A DNA stretch of 64,000 bases from Neckera pumila (GCA_963969595.1 OZ018416.1:10680065-10744064), one strand, 5' to 3'. Shown: positions 38,080 through 49,784, counted from the first letter of the stretch. The notes: generated from the sequence alone by a model not told the origin. A program made the numbers and translations.

Positions 38080-38931
38080 TTAAGACCTTTTATGAGGGAA
38101 GACTTTCGCTGAATTTTGTAGACAAAAGTTGATGGCATCCTTGGCAGAATATTTCGGCCGCTTGGTCACTGGGTCAGGTACGACGAGGAGGCAGGCAATG
38201 AAAGCACTCGTGCTTGTCCCCGCTATTCCATCGAAGTAATCCGCAATCCTTACGTCCTCCCCTTCTAAATTCTGCACACAAGAAAAATGTCAATTATGAC
38301 TTCAAAGTCTATCCAGGGCTCATTCTATATAGAAAGCCAATCCAATTCAAGAAATTGAAGTTCTCCATTAAGTTAGACCTGGGCTAGCTTAAACTTGAAA
38401 ACATCTTCTGAGTTCGAAAGCGGATTTGGGAGCTTGAGGAAGGATAAGGGAAATTAAAAGACGGGAAACAGGCATTCAAGTATTCTTATCATCGCATTTG
38501 ATAAGAATGCCTCAAGGATTAATCACCCAAGTTGTCACCCTGTGGAAACGAATCACTCAGCTCTAACCGGTTATATGTTAATTTAGTGTGTGAAACTCGT
38601 GTTTAGAGAATTGTAATCCAGCAACCACTTTCTCACCGAGAGCCAGGTCAGTGAGCAGTGGCTTGATGAAGAGATAGGGCCGAAAGGAACGATTTCATTC
38701 AAGTAAAATTCTCACGGACAGTCCTTCAGTCCTCCTGAATTGGAGTTAATTTAGAGCTGACCTTGTTGGAATGCCAAGAGACAGCTAGCCAGGAACGGGA
38801 ACTTCTGAAAGTCCCTGTGGACGGAGCATTACCTGTAGATGGCTTTCAAGGCGCTCAAGAATGACTGCGCTTATGATGCACCGCACGCCACCGCCATCGA
38901 AACTGAGAACGCATTTCTTCCTTCCAGGCAT
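38080..38931 (-). pseudogene. Patatin-like lipase, two exons, truncated and with altered active-site motifs
   Basis: On the minus strand, exon 1 (38931-38833, MPGRKKCVLSFDGGGVRCII...HLQ) and exon 2 (38271-38080, NLEGEDVRIADYFDGIAGTS...) join in phase 0, at the junction position I recall for plant patatin genes. DGGGVR is the oxyanion-hole motif. IAGTSTSA contains the catalytic Ser, but the usual GTSTG is GTSTS. DGGGxRG has Cys for the last Gly. The product is only 96 residues, stopping after KVFPHKRS, where full patatins have about 400 and need a downstream Asp for the Ser-Asp dyad. A neighbouring frame stays open from 38086 to 37979, so a frameshift or a missed splice (AAAAG|GTCTTA) is possible. 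I found no later patatin exons. It is most likely a fragment or pseudogene. Confidence 0.72.
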
Positions 38932-38983
38932 TCCTTTATGGTCGGCAACCACCACTCGGGTCCATACAGAACTCTGAATTGAT

Positions 38984-39578
38984 CCGATCGCTCAGGTAGT
39001 TTCCAAAATGCTTCGCATCAACCTCGACCCGAGCATTCAATTTGACCTGTGTGATTCTTTCCGAGTTTTTTTCACAGCAGGTTCTGGCCTGGATTACATA
39101 TAGATCGAACTTGAGTAAATTAACAGCTCCGATGCGCGCGTGCCCATGTACCTCATTCCAGCTCAATAATGACATCAATCGTTTATTCCTGAGCACAATA
39201 TATAAACTCACAATAGCTAGAGGAATGAAATGCAAGAGTTCAATTTCAACGTACTAGAGCACAGCTAGCACGATCGATGCTACGGTTTAGGCGTCTGAAC
39301 CGATCGATCAGTTAATTAGTTTCCGAAATGCTTCGCATCAACCTGTATGACTCTTTCCGAGATTCTTTCACAGCACGTTCTGGATTACATATAGATCGAA
39401 TGGCTTGAGTAAAGAGCTTCGATATATATATGCCCGTGTACCTCATTCCAGCAGCTCAAAAATGACATCAATTGTATAAACTCGCTAGCACAAGAAACTC
39501 ACAATGGCTAGAGGAATGCAAGAGTTCAATTCCAACGTACGTACTAGAATGGAACACAGCACGACGCTACGGTGGGTG
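38984..39578. repeat. Abutting tandem duplication of about 316 bp upstream of the patatin-like gene
   Basis: Copy one (38984-39299) and copy two (39300 to about 39578) both begin CCGATCG and share, in order, AAATGCTTCGCATCAACCT, TTACATATAGATCGAA, GTGTACCTCATTCCAGC and GAGTTCAATT, ending in GCTACGGT. Copy two has small deletions. The duplicated DNA covers the probable leader or promoter of the minus-strand patatin-like gene. Confidence 0.88.
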
Positions 39579-39980
39579 CGAGTTGTTGTCTGCCTTTGTT
39601 GACGTACTTAGCGCGCGTCGATCACCAGAAGATAGTGTTACTAAGTCATAATCAACTCCTTGCGTGACCGTGTTTTTGAAGGCATGTCCCGTGTTTTTGA
39701 ATTGAACAACGCTTGGTTTTGAGTTTTCACTCGGGAGGATTGCAACAGCAGATTCGCGTTGCTTCCTGGACAGCGAGGATTGCACGGTACTGTAGTGGAG
39801 AATTACGAAGCGGGCACTCAGGCGAGAAGGATGGCTTTTGTTGAAACTGACATTTGCTTCAAAGCTTTCAGACTCTGCGAGATTGTTACCGGCGGGGTCG
39901 AGAGTGGTAAATATTATGGAGAATTTAGTTAAAATGGCGATATTCCAGGTGCTATTTTGACTATGTGTCATTTTGACCAT
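39567..39980 (-). other. Open frame of uncertain status overlapping a MITE
   Basis: A 137-residue minus-strand frame is open here. Its first 25 or so codons come from the MITE at 39916-40110. The remainder (from about LDPAGNNLAESESF) is Ser-rich and GC-richer than the surroundings, but I recognise no family. It may be chance openness in a promoter region or a decayed exon. Confidence 0.25.
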
Positions 39981-40110
39981 CTAGGACAGGTATAGATTTC
40001 GGAACAAGCGGTCTAAACCATCTGGGATAGGTGTAGATTTCAGAATGGGCAGTCTGAACTTTAAAAGTGTCAAAGTTCCGGAATGACGTTGTTTTAATGA
40101 AACTCGCCAT
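39916..40110. mobile_element. 195-bp MITE, copy 2
   Basis: The ends ATGGAGAATTTAGTTAAAAT and, in reverse, ATGGCGAGTTTCATTAAAAC are inverted repeats. The interior matches copy 1 at 35433-35625 (TATAGATTTC, GTCTAAACCATCT). The flanks do not show a clear target duplication. Confidence 0.78.
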
Positions 40111-40736
40111 GTAATCGAATTTCTCATCACAAATCAAAATCCCACATACCCTGTGAGGTATCTTATTAGACAGTGAAAGAGGATTCCAATGCACAAGTTT
40201 AGCATGCATTATTTAGACACCGTATAAATAAGTTATGCATTTTCAAAGTACTATACAATACAGTCACTAGGTGCATCAAAAATCAACTTACTATAAACTC
40301 TTATAAATTGCATCATTTGATTTTGTGCATCTTTTGTAATCAATATGTAGGAAAAATGAAAAGTCTAGGTTCCCAAATAATCCTTTCTTATTTTACTTTT
40401 TGAAAAAAATCCAGGATGCCCGATCACTTAAAATTTGGTGAAGCACTATAATTCTACATTCATCCATCTTTTGGACAAAAAAAACCCTTTTCAATCATAT
40501 TCAATCACCTTCATCCAAATTTGATAACTACATCCATAGTATAAATAGAAATGGAAAAATTTTGACAAAAAAAATTACTTTCATCTAGCAAAAAGTAGAG
40601 TAGTAGACATTTATTTTGAAATGGTGCTATGTGGCCCCATGGTGCCTAAAAAAAAGGGTTGTTTAGTGATTGCATGAAACACCTATACTAAATATTGCAT
40701 TTTTGCAACAATACTCATGATTTTATCTGGAGTACT
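40111..40736. other. AT-rich intergenic sequence
   Basis: I see no gene, no repeat ends and no notable motif in this stretch. Confidence 0.5.
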
Positions 40737-41663
40737 TTAATCCCTAAAGGCCCAAGGCCTTTTTTCTGCCCAAAAACATCCGAAGCTGCCATTTTTATAG
40801 CAAAGAGAAAAAAAAATTGAAAAATGTTTTTTTTGCACATCTAATCCTAGAATCTTACACCTAACTAGTATGAGAATGTGTGGAAATTTTTTTAGAATTT
40901 TTGACCGCATAGATTGCAAGATATCTGTGTTTAAAGTAAAAAAACAAATTTTTCAGTATATTGTGGGACTAGATTTTATGACTTTGAACATTTTTATTTT
41001 AAATTTTTTGCACTAAAAAGTTTTGAGGTTTAAATCTTTATAGTAGAGAATTGAGTTGAGAATCTAAAGAAAAAAAATATCCAAAAAAACTTAATTTTCA
41101 TTAAGAAAAAAATTGTAAGCTAGAAGTAGGTACAAGATAGAAGGAAAATCTAAAATATTATTATCTTTTACATGGAATTAAAAAGTACAAATCCCAATAG
41201 TGAGATTGTTCTAGCAAAAAGAATATATATTGTGGAACTTTTCTTTTTGAAAAATTATTACAATTGCATTCAAAAATGAATCCTATAAGTTATTTTTTTC
41301 AACAAAATGCTCTAAATGCCCGAAAAACAAGATTGTCCATACTTCTCATAAAAAATCCAAATGAAATGAATAAAAGCTTTCCAGATAGACAAAAATATAA
41401 TCTATAAGAAAAAAACTTTAAAGAAAAAAAAATAATTGCAATTTTTTTTGTTGCCCTCCGTCAGTCCGTCCCCTCTTTTGAGCTTATTTGGACATAATTT
41501 TTTTTCCCAGGCACCAATTGAAAAAAAAAATTCTTTCCACAAAACTTAGAATTTTTCTATCTTTCAAAAAAAATTTGAAAAATCACGACAAAAACTCAAC
41601 CCGTAGGTACCTGCCTGAAATCGGATTTATCCCTTGAAGGGACAATGGGCTTTTTGGGATTAA
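40737..41663 (+). mobile_element. TTAA element, family A, uninterrupted copy
   Basis: Starts TTAATCCCTAAAGGCCCAAG and ends GGGCTTTTTGGGATTAA, 927 bp. The interior holds the family A landmarks in order: CTAACTAGTATGAGAATG, GATTGCAAGATATC, TTTGCACTA...GTTTTGAGG, ACAAGATTGTCC and CCCGTAGGTACCTGCC. It gives the uninterrupted reference for the nested pair at 20424-22244. Only short open frames occur. Confidence 0.9.
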
Positions 41664-42083
41664 AGTTAGAAAATAAAATTTAACTATTTAAAAATACTAT
41701 TAATATATACACCTTTAAGATGAAGGTAACCACCAAAGGAAAAGCCTAGAATAATTCTCTAACAAAAAGAACTAGAAAAGTTTATAAAGTGAGCTTCATT
41801 CAGCATACATTATAAAACATAAAAAATTTGTTGTTTTGGATACTAAATAGTACTACAAAATTCCAAATTGACAAATGTGATATAATATTGGGGGCTATTA
41901 TTAAATAAAAAAATATTTTTTTTAAATTTCAAAGAAATTAAACAAGGTGTACAATAGTCATAAATACCTTGTCTATGAATTTTGAGGCATTTGGAGCAAA
42001 AATGCAAAAGTTATAGCCAAAAAATTAATCAACACGCAATGTGTGCCAAAAAATAGTATAAGCGTTTTGTGCAATCACCCTTT
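41664..42083. other. AT-rich intergenic sequence
   Basis: I see no gene or recognisable repeat here. Confidence 0.5.
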
Positions 42084-42305
42084 CACTACAAGGAAATGGG
42101 GTGTTTTAAGTGAGCTTTTAAGTATAGTCCTAGACATAAGGTTTTAAGTAATGACCTTTAAGGCAGTTTTCAGCAAGTTTTTACTAGAAACACATGTAGT
42201 TCTAATAAAATTTTGCTAAAAATTACCTTAAAGGTCATTACTTAAAATGTTATGTTTAGGACTATACTTTAAAACTCACTTAAAACACCCCATTCTCTTG
42301 TAGTG
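42084..42305. mobile_element. Palindromic CACTA-type MITE, 222 bp
   Basis: Starts CACTACAAGGAAATGGGGTG and ends CCCATTCTCTTGTAGTG. Nearly the whole element is one inverted repeat, with inner pairs such as AGTAATGACCTTTAAGG/CCTTAAAGGTCATTACT. It is flanked by TTT on both sides, a 3-bp target duplication. CACTACAAG ends and 3-bp duplications are characteristic of the CACTA superfamily. Confidence 0.9.
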
Positions 42306-44115
42306 TTTTAAAAGTAGGTGTCGCAATAAAATATACAATACATATTATATTAATAGCAATTTAATTTGTCATGTTATTTGATGACAAGGATTTGTTAGAC
42401 GTGAATGCATGAGATAAGTTGGTTGAAGGCTTGATATAGCCAAATTAACCATGTAATGGTCAATGGAGGTTAGACTAGTATTTTGAGACTGTATGGGATG
42501 TGAATAGAACTATTTGGGGAATCCTTTGGGTGGTTGTAACCTTAATCCGTCCTTTTGGTTCTTTCATTCTCTTCAAGTCTTGTGTATAGAGATTTCTTGG
42601 AGTTTTAGGAGATGGAATGCTTTGATGGTTGTTTGTAGACAATGGCGGTGTTGCAAGTTTACCTAATTTAAGGTTTTTCCTTGTATACTTCAATTTGTGT
42701 GCAAGACTAGTCCTATCGAGATATAATATAAGCATTTGAGAGTGTTTTGGATGCTTATTATGGAATGATTGTTTATTCATGTCTTGCCATTAAAGTGGAT
42801 TTGCTTTTGATAATGTGTGAACATTCTAATATTTGTAGTTTACGACATCCATTGTTAGCGATGTAGAATGACACAACAAATTGATCAAAAGTATGAAGGT
42901 TGTCTGTCAAGGGCTTATATTTTATTTAGTATGCTAGGAAAAAAGAAAATTCACAGTCAATTACTAGACGTCCGGACCTCAATTATTTGATAAGTTTGCA
43001 CATTGATTTACTAATATATTATGACATTCAATATTGATGATTCCAATAATAATAAGGTTACAAGAAGAAAAAATTGATATTTACATGAAGCTTTATCCTA
43101 AAGCACAAAAATCATATAATAATAACATTTGTAACTTACATAAGAATCTACTTTAATCATTTTAAGGATGTATGAGAATTTACTCTAAGAATATGTTACT
43201 TCCTATAACTCCTATAACTTTATAGAAATTATATCCACTGGTCAAAGTCGGCATTTCATGCTAAATAATTAATAAATTTCAATTTAAAAAAGTAGCTTAG
43301 CAGTCGCTTTTAGAGTTGATAAAATTTTCAATTTTCAAATCTTTTCAAGGATTTAGAGCCTTAATATAGAGAAATTAAGAGGGTGACACATTTATTATTT
43401 TGAAGTTTTTATGTGGCCCATCTTTTGATAGATTAGAATTTACAATATAAATTAAATTATTTTTCATCTCCCTTTTAGAGTATTATCCAAAAAAATTCAA
43501 CTCTAGCAGCCAGGTAAGTTATGAATCATGTTCTGAAAATGTATACAATCTTGTTTAAGCTAAGCTTTGTTTGATATGATTCCAATATGAATTGCAAAAG
43601 TAATAACTTTTTTTTCATTTTGAAAGTGATTTGCATGGTTATGACAATAAAGAAAGTTTTCCTCTTTTATAGCAAAAAAAATTAGATTAGATTATTTGAG
43701 AGTATATATATTTAGATTTTTGAATCATTTCATTGTGATTAATAAAATGAAATTTATGACAAGTTTCATACCGAAAGCATTCATAATCTCTTCACAAAAA
43801 TATTATTTGAAGTTTTTATAGCACTCAATTTCTAATAGTTTTAGATTTTTTTATTAACTCAATAAAAGCATATAATTAAAAAAAATGAATTAAAAATGAA
43901 TGTAAAAATTTATTGTAATAAAATAATTCAATACATATTTTCAACTTATTTCCTCAACACAATTATTTCCTCAATTAATTATGTAGGTACAAAAATATAA
44001 ATGCATATCTACTAGTTTATTCTAATTATGGTTATTTTAGAAAATTATCTTGTTTTTTGAAGTCATTTTGAAGATTAGTTTTGGAGGTGAATCATCTTGC
44101 CGATCTTTAAATTGA

Positions 44116-44328
44116 ATATTTAGAGAGAAGAATAATGGAAATCTATACAATACAAAGGTTGGAAAAGCAATACAAGAATCTAAAAAAATTTGGATGGATG
44201 AAAAAATAAAGTTTCTATTTACAAAGGAAATGTTAGAAGCCATTCATTATAAACTTTTTGAATACAATCATGCCTATGTTAGAAAGAAGCTAATTAGAAA
44301 AAAAAACATCTTAAAAAACAACCTTTAA
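44116..44328 (+). pseudogene. Possible exon or decayed gene fragment, unknown family
   Basis: A 70-codon open stretch without a start codon encodes a basic peptide including KVGKAIQESKKIWMDEKIKF and AYVRKKLIRKK. Composition is protein-like (Lys, Ile, Glu, aromatic) rather than random, and codons resemble those of the AT-rich ASI1-like gene. No splice partners were identified. It could be chance. Confidence 0.25.
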
Positions 44329-44778
44329 AAAATGTCAATTCCTAATTTTGTTTTGAAAGTGAAAAAATAAAACATCCAAAATAGTAGAAAGGCAATAACA
44401 AAGACAATGTAGATTTGGTGGCCATTGAGGGATTGAATGGATTCATTTATGATAATATAAAAGTGTTGGCTTTGTAAATATACAATTTTAGAAAGTTTTA
44501 TTTCAATTTAAACTTGAGTGGGCAACATTTTTATACTTTAAAAATCTTTCCCTAGAGTGCACTAGATGGAATTTATATTCACCTGCAATATATGTAAATG
44601 GCCTTCTAAATCTTTACTTTCAAATTTTTTAATTAATTTACTGTACCTCCAAAATTTACACAATCACTTACATTTTGTTCACAAGCATTTGCCTAAGTGT
44701 GTAGATAAAAATTTCATTATTCTTTGTTACATGCTCTAATGCTTATGGTTCACAAAGCTTGTTAGAGATTTCAAGTCT

Positions 44779-44884
44779 TCAATCAAAAGTTATGGACAAA
44801 ATTCAGAGAAGATGTTTTAAAATGTTAAAGAGAATGTCCATTCCAACCCCTCTCTGAATTTTGTCCATAACTTTTGATTGAAGG
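44779..44884. repeat. Short inverted repeat (20-bp arms)
   Basis: TCAATCAAAAGTTATGGACA (44779-44798) is opposed by its exact complement further on (about 44862-44881), and the pairing continues with AAATTCAGAGA/TCTCTGAATTT. The spacer contains an AAATGTTAAAGAG stretch. Confidence 0.8.
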
Positions 44885-45080
44885 CTCGAAATTGCAAATA
44901 AATTGTTGGAGGTAAAAGTTAACTTGATTTTGCAACTTCTGTCAATTAAAAGTTTAAAGAAAAAGTTGTTTTACTGGGCCTAAATGGCCTCTGAAGTTTG
45001 CTGAGTTGAAAAAAAAATGAAAAAAACTAGCAATAACTAAATAAATAAAAATAGTAACTCACATATGCACATGTATATGG

Positions 45081-45145
45081 ATGCTTGGTGTGTTGGTAAA
45101 GGCCTTATACTATAAGCAAAGGATGCAAGATTTAAGCCCCATTGG
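45081..45145 (+). repeat. Possible tRNA-derived (SINE-like) head
   Basis: GCTTGGTGTGTTGGTAAAGG resembles a pol III A box region, and AAGATTTAAGCCCC, about 22 bases further on, resembles a B box (GGTTCRANNCC). The spacing is tRNA-like. No poly(A) tail or target duplication was found, so this is tentative. Confidence 0.35.
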
Positions 45146-45154
45146 CCCCCCTTG

Positions 45155-45255
45155 CTTAGGTGGCGGCTTGCATAGGTGGCAGCTCCCTATTGGTTTGACC
45201 GGCCTAGGTGGCCGCTTGTCTAGGTGGGGGCTTCCCATTGGTTTGAATTGCCAAG
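45155..45255. repeat. 48-bp minisatellite, two units
   Basis: Two units (45155-45202 and 45203-45251) share CTTAGGTGGCGGCTTG/CCTAGGTGGCCGCTTG, then TAGGTGGCAGCT/TAGGTGGGGGCT and ATTGGTTTGA. Within each unit AGGTGG is itself repeated. Confidence 0.8.
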
Positions 45256-45711
45256 GTGGCAATGTTTAAATTTCTTTTGATTTGATTACTATTTTTCTAC
45301 TAGTGTTTGGAACTTGTGGGTTGCATATCTTCAACATTTGGTGATTGTTTTGATCTTTTTGTAGCATCTGCTCTACTTTATCTTGAAATTAGGTTTTCAG
45401 ATTAAGATTTGTTCATTTCGGTCAAGATTCTTTGGTTAGTTTTTAGACATGAATTTGATACTTTGGCTTGTGTTGCAAATAGTTCTGCAACTTGTGGAGC
45501 AATACGTCCAGGTTCCTTACAGTCAATCATTCAGTGATTTTATGGTTAGCTTTTGAACAAGAATTTGGAATTTGATTTCAATGTATTACGTGCCGACTTG
45601 GAGAAATGGTTTTATAACTATATCATGTGCCAATGGGGCATACGTCCAAATCACATATTGTCAAATATTTATTGACTTTGTATGACTTTTGTAGCGTCTA
45701 TTTGTATTTTT

Positions 45712-45932
45712 CACTATAAAAAATTCGCATTTTAGGTGACGAGCCCTAAATTTTTTTGACTAATTTTAGCTAGTGGACGTTTAATGCAACAAACCCATAT
45801 TTTTATGTCAACAAAAACGTACAGTGTAATATAAATGTTGACATAAAAACATGGATTTGTTGCATTTGACATTCACTAAAATCCATCAAGAAAATAAAGG
45901 CTTGTCATCTAAAACAAGGGGTTCTTATAATG
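45712..45932. mobile_element. Palindromic CACTA-like MITE, 221 bp
   Basis: Starts CACTATAAAAAATTCGCATT and ends GGGGTTCTTATAATG, with TTT on both sides. Arms pair through TTTTAGGTGACGAGCC/GGCTTGTCATCTAAAA and through TGCAACAAACCCATATTTTT and its complement near 45850. A small loop separates the arms. Confidence 0.82.
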
Positions 45933-46084
45933 TTTCTTCAAATTAGGATTTTATTAGGTTCAAGCTATTGTTCATTGAAATTTTGAGTTGTTTTTGTTTG
46001 GATATTTCAATGAAATTTTGTATGCGGCAATAGTTTTCTTGAATCTTTTGGTAGTGAAGTGTTTTTCAGCAATATATATGGATA

Positions 46085-46890
46085 TTGATGTTATTTTTAG
46101 GGTTGCATTTAAGATGTTTCAAGCATATCTACCGCCAATGTTTACTCCAAGTTTCTGGTGGCAAAGAAACTCCGGCAAGCAACAAAGTGCACTTTAATGA
46201 TGGTGCTTGACAACAACAAAATTCTTCACAATTCTCCTCATCCCAATTCCGATACCCAAGTGGTGTGTTTGTCTCAAACAATGAAGATAGTTGGTGATAT
46301 GGAGGTTGGAGAGAGGATGGCCAAGGTGGTGCCTTCGGGTGCATGTCTGATTCCATGGCATTATTATCATTTGCATGAGATGTTGATGGCTAGTAGTGAC
46401 AACTGGCAGGGTTTGAATGAGCTTGCAATATTTTGTTTTTACTTTATTTTATTTTTGCAAGGCCATTATTAATTTTTTTGAAAGTCTTATAAACATCAAA
46501 TGGACACACCATTCATTGTTTTCACATCTGTTAAGTTAGGAACACCAAGTGTCCTAGATGGGTGGACATATTGGACGATTTGAACAAAGTGGACGGACAA
46601 TGTGATTACCTTAAAGTAGTCACACTGGATGGATCAAGGTCATTGGACGTCTCAAACAAGCGGATGAATCGGACAATTAGGACGGACAATTTGTCCAATG
46701 TGGTAATTATAACACCATTGTTGGCGTCCTTTGGTATATTTGCCACAGCTTTGGTGAACTTGCATGATGTGGAGCCAACAAATCATGCAGAGGAATTTGG
46801 CAAGGAGGATATCTCTTGATAAAATCCTATTCATGGACATTGTGCAGGAGGAAGTCTCTTCTTTGAAAGAAAGATATAAGCTAGAATTGG
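46085..46890 (+). pseudogene. Possible decayed coding region, family unknown
   Basis: Several adjacent plus-strand stretches look protein-like in shifting frames: a Gln/Ser-rich one near 46200-46340 broken by stops, 46562-46819 (MDILDDLNKVDGQCDYLKVV...) and about 46762-46904, ending LKERYKLELVEID. The final frame is cut by a stop at the edge of the hAT-like MITE. I do not recognise the family. Frame changes and stops suggest decay, but introns cannot be excluded. Confidence 0.25.
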
Positions 46891-46901
46891 TGGAGATTGA
46901 T

Positions 46902-47356
46902 TAGGATTGTCATAACGGGCGAGTCAGGGTCATCGGACGGGATGGGCAGACGGGCAAACCAGACCGGACAGGCGGACGGTCCGGGCGGCTTTCAATTTGT
47001 AGATCTTAGAATTTTTTCAAGATAGAAAAAGTTGATTGTAAATGACATGTCATCATTCCACGCTAGCTCGATTATAAATTGAATCCGGATACGGAGTTGG
47101 AGTCCGTTTGTGCCCTGACGGTACATCCACGCCCGTCCGTCCCCGCCTGACCTTACGTCCGCACCCCTACTAATTCCGTCCGTGCCTAAAGTCTCGCTTG
47201 GCAGCTAGGTGGCGTTGACATGGCAGCCACATCGCCTTTTTTTTCTTTATTAAAAAGTCAACTATGTGTTGACTACATCGGACGGGCGGGACCTCTATCG
47301 GACGGGATAGGCGGACGGACGGGCAAACCAGATGTCCGCCCAGTATGACAACTATG
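46902..47356. mobile_element. hAT-like MITE with perfect 8-bp target duplication, 455 bp
   Basis: Left end TAGGATTGTCATAACGGGCG and reversed right end CATAGTTGTCATACTGGGCG are inverted repeats. AGATTGAT occurs immediately outside both ends (46894-46901 and 47357-47364), an exact 8-bp duplication as expected of hAT elements. The subterminal regions are rich in short GGACGG/CCGTCC words in both orientations. No reading frame for a transposase is present. It is GC-richer than its surroundings. Confidence 0.9.
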
Positions 47357-47364
47357 AGATTGAT

Positions 47365-48676
47365 GGGTAGATTGAGAAGGCGTTTGCATTTATATGCAAT
47401 GATGACAACTTTGAAGGCACTATTTGTAAGTGAATTGGTGCTGTGGAGCCACAAGAATCTCTTCCTACTCGTTTAGTGAGCTTCCTAGTCATAAAAATCG
47501 TCGCACTACAAAAAACTACTTTGGCACTCTAGTTGATTGTGAGCATTTGCAAGCATTTTCAGAACGTTGCACTTCTTGGGAAGTTACAATTGCAGCTTGC
47601 GGACATCAAAGAGTCAACAAACTTGGAGTCTAAAAAGACATGATTGATTAAATAGATGTGGTGAAGCTCATGAGAGATATCCCAAAGAAGATCTTTAACC
47701 CTTTAACGTCCACATCCACCACCAATTTTAAAGATGTATACAAAATGTTTGAATAATTCTAAAAATGGAATTGATATTTTATAAAAAACTATAAATCTCA
47801 ATGTACAAATCACGTCTTTATGGTTGGATTTTTTCATATTTATTATTATTTTTAATTTTAATTAATAAATAATTAATTTGTAACAATTCAAGTGACACGA
47901 ACACAATGCCAATTGCAAAAGTCAAGTCAAGTAAAATTCGGTCTTACAAATGATAAATTCATTAACAATTTATAAAATTCAACGGTCATTCCTTAATCCA
48001 CCTAATTACTCATCAACAAACTGCCATTTTTATATTAATTTGGCCAATTTCTCTGCAAATTTTTATTGTAAGAATTGTCCACATTTCATTTTAGATATCA
48101 AAATTCAATATAATTGTCACCCTACCATGCATTTATCCATCATACTAGCTAGTTCTTCACCAACAATAGTTACAAACAATTGCCAACTAGGTTGTGCTTC
48201 AAATTCATTTGGCTTAAAAAAATAGTAAATGCTTTTAACAAAACAATTGAAATATACTTTTAAATATACAAATACATTCAATTCTTCATTTTGAAATTCA
48301 AAATAAAATAGACTTATCATACATAAATAGGACACCATGATTTTTGTAAATTTTTTTTGTAAAAAACATGAAGTGGATGCTTGGTTTCTTAAAAGAATGA
48401 TAAAATAATTTGTCATTATATATATTTTTAAATAAGTTAATTATGTAATGAAAAATAACTCAAAAATGTAATGTTTTATTTTTATTGTAAAGAATTGAAT
48501 TTTTATTATACTGCTCTTCTAAGTATTTATTAATTTTTTTTAGTAATGTCGTCAAACCATTTAAATTTGCAAATGCTTGTTTGCTCATCAATCATGATAC
48601 TAACAATTCTAATACAAAAGAAATTAAATCATTGGAATGTAGGCAATAAGCGTCATCTAGTATAAATGAGTTTTAT
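47365..48676. other. Intergenic sequence
   Basis: A short protein-like stretch at about 47430-47640 contains a stop in its best frame and cannot be assigned. 47697 reads TTAACCCTTTAACGTCC, a possible worn left end of another TTAA element, but no right end was found. Confidence 0.4.
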
Positions 48677-49616
48677 TTAACCCCTAAAGGTCCAAGGCCT
48701 TATTTCTGCAAAAAAACACTCAAAATTGCCATTTCTATAGCAAAGAGTAAAAAATTTAATTGTTTTTTTTGCACATCTAATTGTAAGATCTTACAACATA
48801 TATACTAATATGAGAATGTGTGGAAACTATTTCAAAATTTTTGACCGCACAGATTGCAAGATATCTTCGTTTAAATTAAAAAAAAAAAAAATTTTGAGCA
48901 CATTGTGGGACTAGATTTTTTGACTTTGAACATTTTTTACTTTAAATTTTTGCACTATAGAATTTTGAGCTTTAAACCTTTATAGTGTAGAATTGAGTTG
49001 ATAGTCTAGCAAAACAAAAAAATAAAAAAACAAAAAAACTTAATTTTCATTATTAAAAAAACTGTTAAGCAGAAGTAGTTACAAGATAAAAAGAAAATCT
49101 AAAATATTAATATCTTTTATATGGAATTGAAATGCAATAATTTCTATGGTGAGATTGTTAAAAAAGTTAACCACGTGGAATTTTTATTTATTTTTAAATT
49201 GTAAGAATTGCATTCAAAATTGAATTCTACATTCATTTTTTTAGGAAGATGCTATAAGTGCCCACAAAACAAGATTGTCCATAGCTTTCTCATAACAAAA
49301 TTCAAATTGAATAAACCAAAGCTTTTCAGATAGACAAAAATATAATCTATGCAAAAAAAAATTCAATTTAAAAAATTAAAAATTAAAATTAGAAAAAAAT
49401 AAAAATTTATTGCCCCCTCTCCCCCATTTTGAGCTTATTTGGGCATAACTTTTGTCCTGGGCACCGATTGAAAAAAAAATTATACTCCCACAAAGCTTAT
49501 CAATTTTTCTATCTTTAAGAAAAAAATTCAAAAAATCAAGACAAAAATTCAACCCGTAAGTATCTGCCCAAAATCTCATTTGTCCCTCGAAAGGACAACG
49601 GTCTTTTAGGGATTAA
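48677..49616 (+). mobile_element. TTAA element, family A, full copy
   Basis: Starts TTAACCCCTAAAGGTCCAAG and ends CGGTCTTTTAGGGATTAA, 940 bp. The interior matches family A throughout, with small indels. No long frame is present. Confidence 0.9.
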
Positions 49617-49784
49617 TTAAGTGCGTTCTATATCTATACAAACCATGGTATAAATAAGTCTTTAGTTTGTCTATGTAGACCATGTTTCTACTAGTAAAAG
49701 TTTATGTTTTGGTTGATGAAGGACTTCAAAAGTGATTTTTTGTCCAAATACTTTTTTTATATATTTAAGTATTTCTTGAATTTT

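Larger units (their letters stand above)
42309..45080. other. AT-rich intergenic region, one possible coding fragment
   Basis: Apart from the fragment at 44116-44328 I see no gene. 44775-44890 contains a short inverted repeat, with TCAATCAAAAGTTATGGACA opposed by TGTCCATAACTTTTGATTGA. Confidence 0.5.

Noticed and set aside
46158..46472. 104-residue plus frame as an ankyrin-type protein
   Set aside because: A passing resemblance of one short stretch only; no repeat consensus and competing open frames on both strands.
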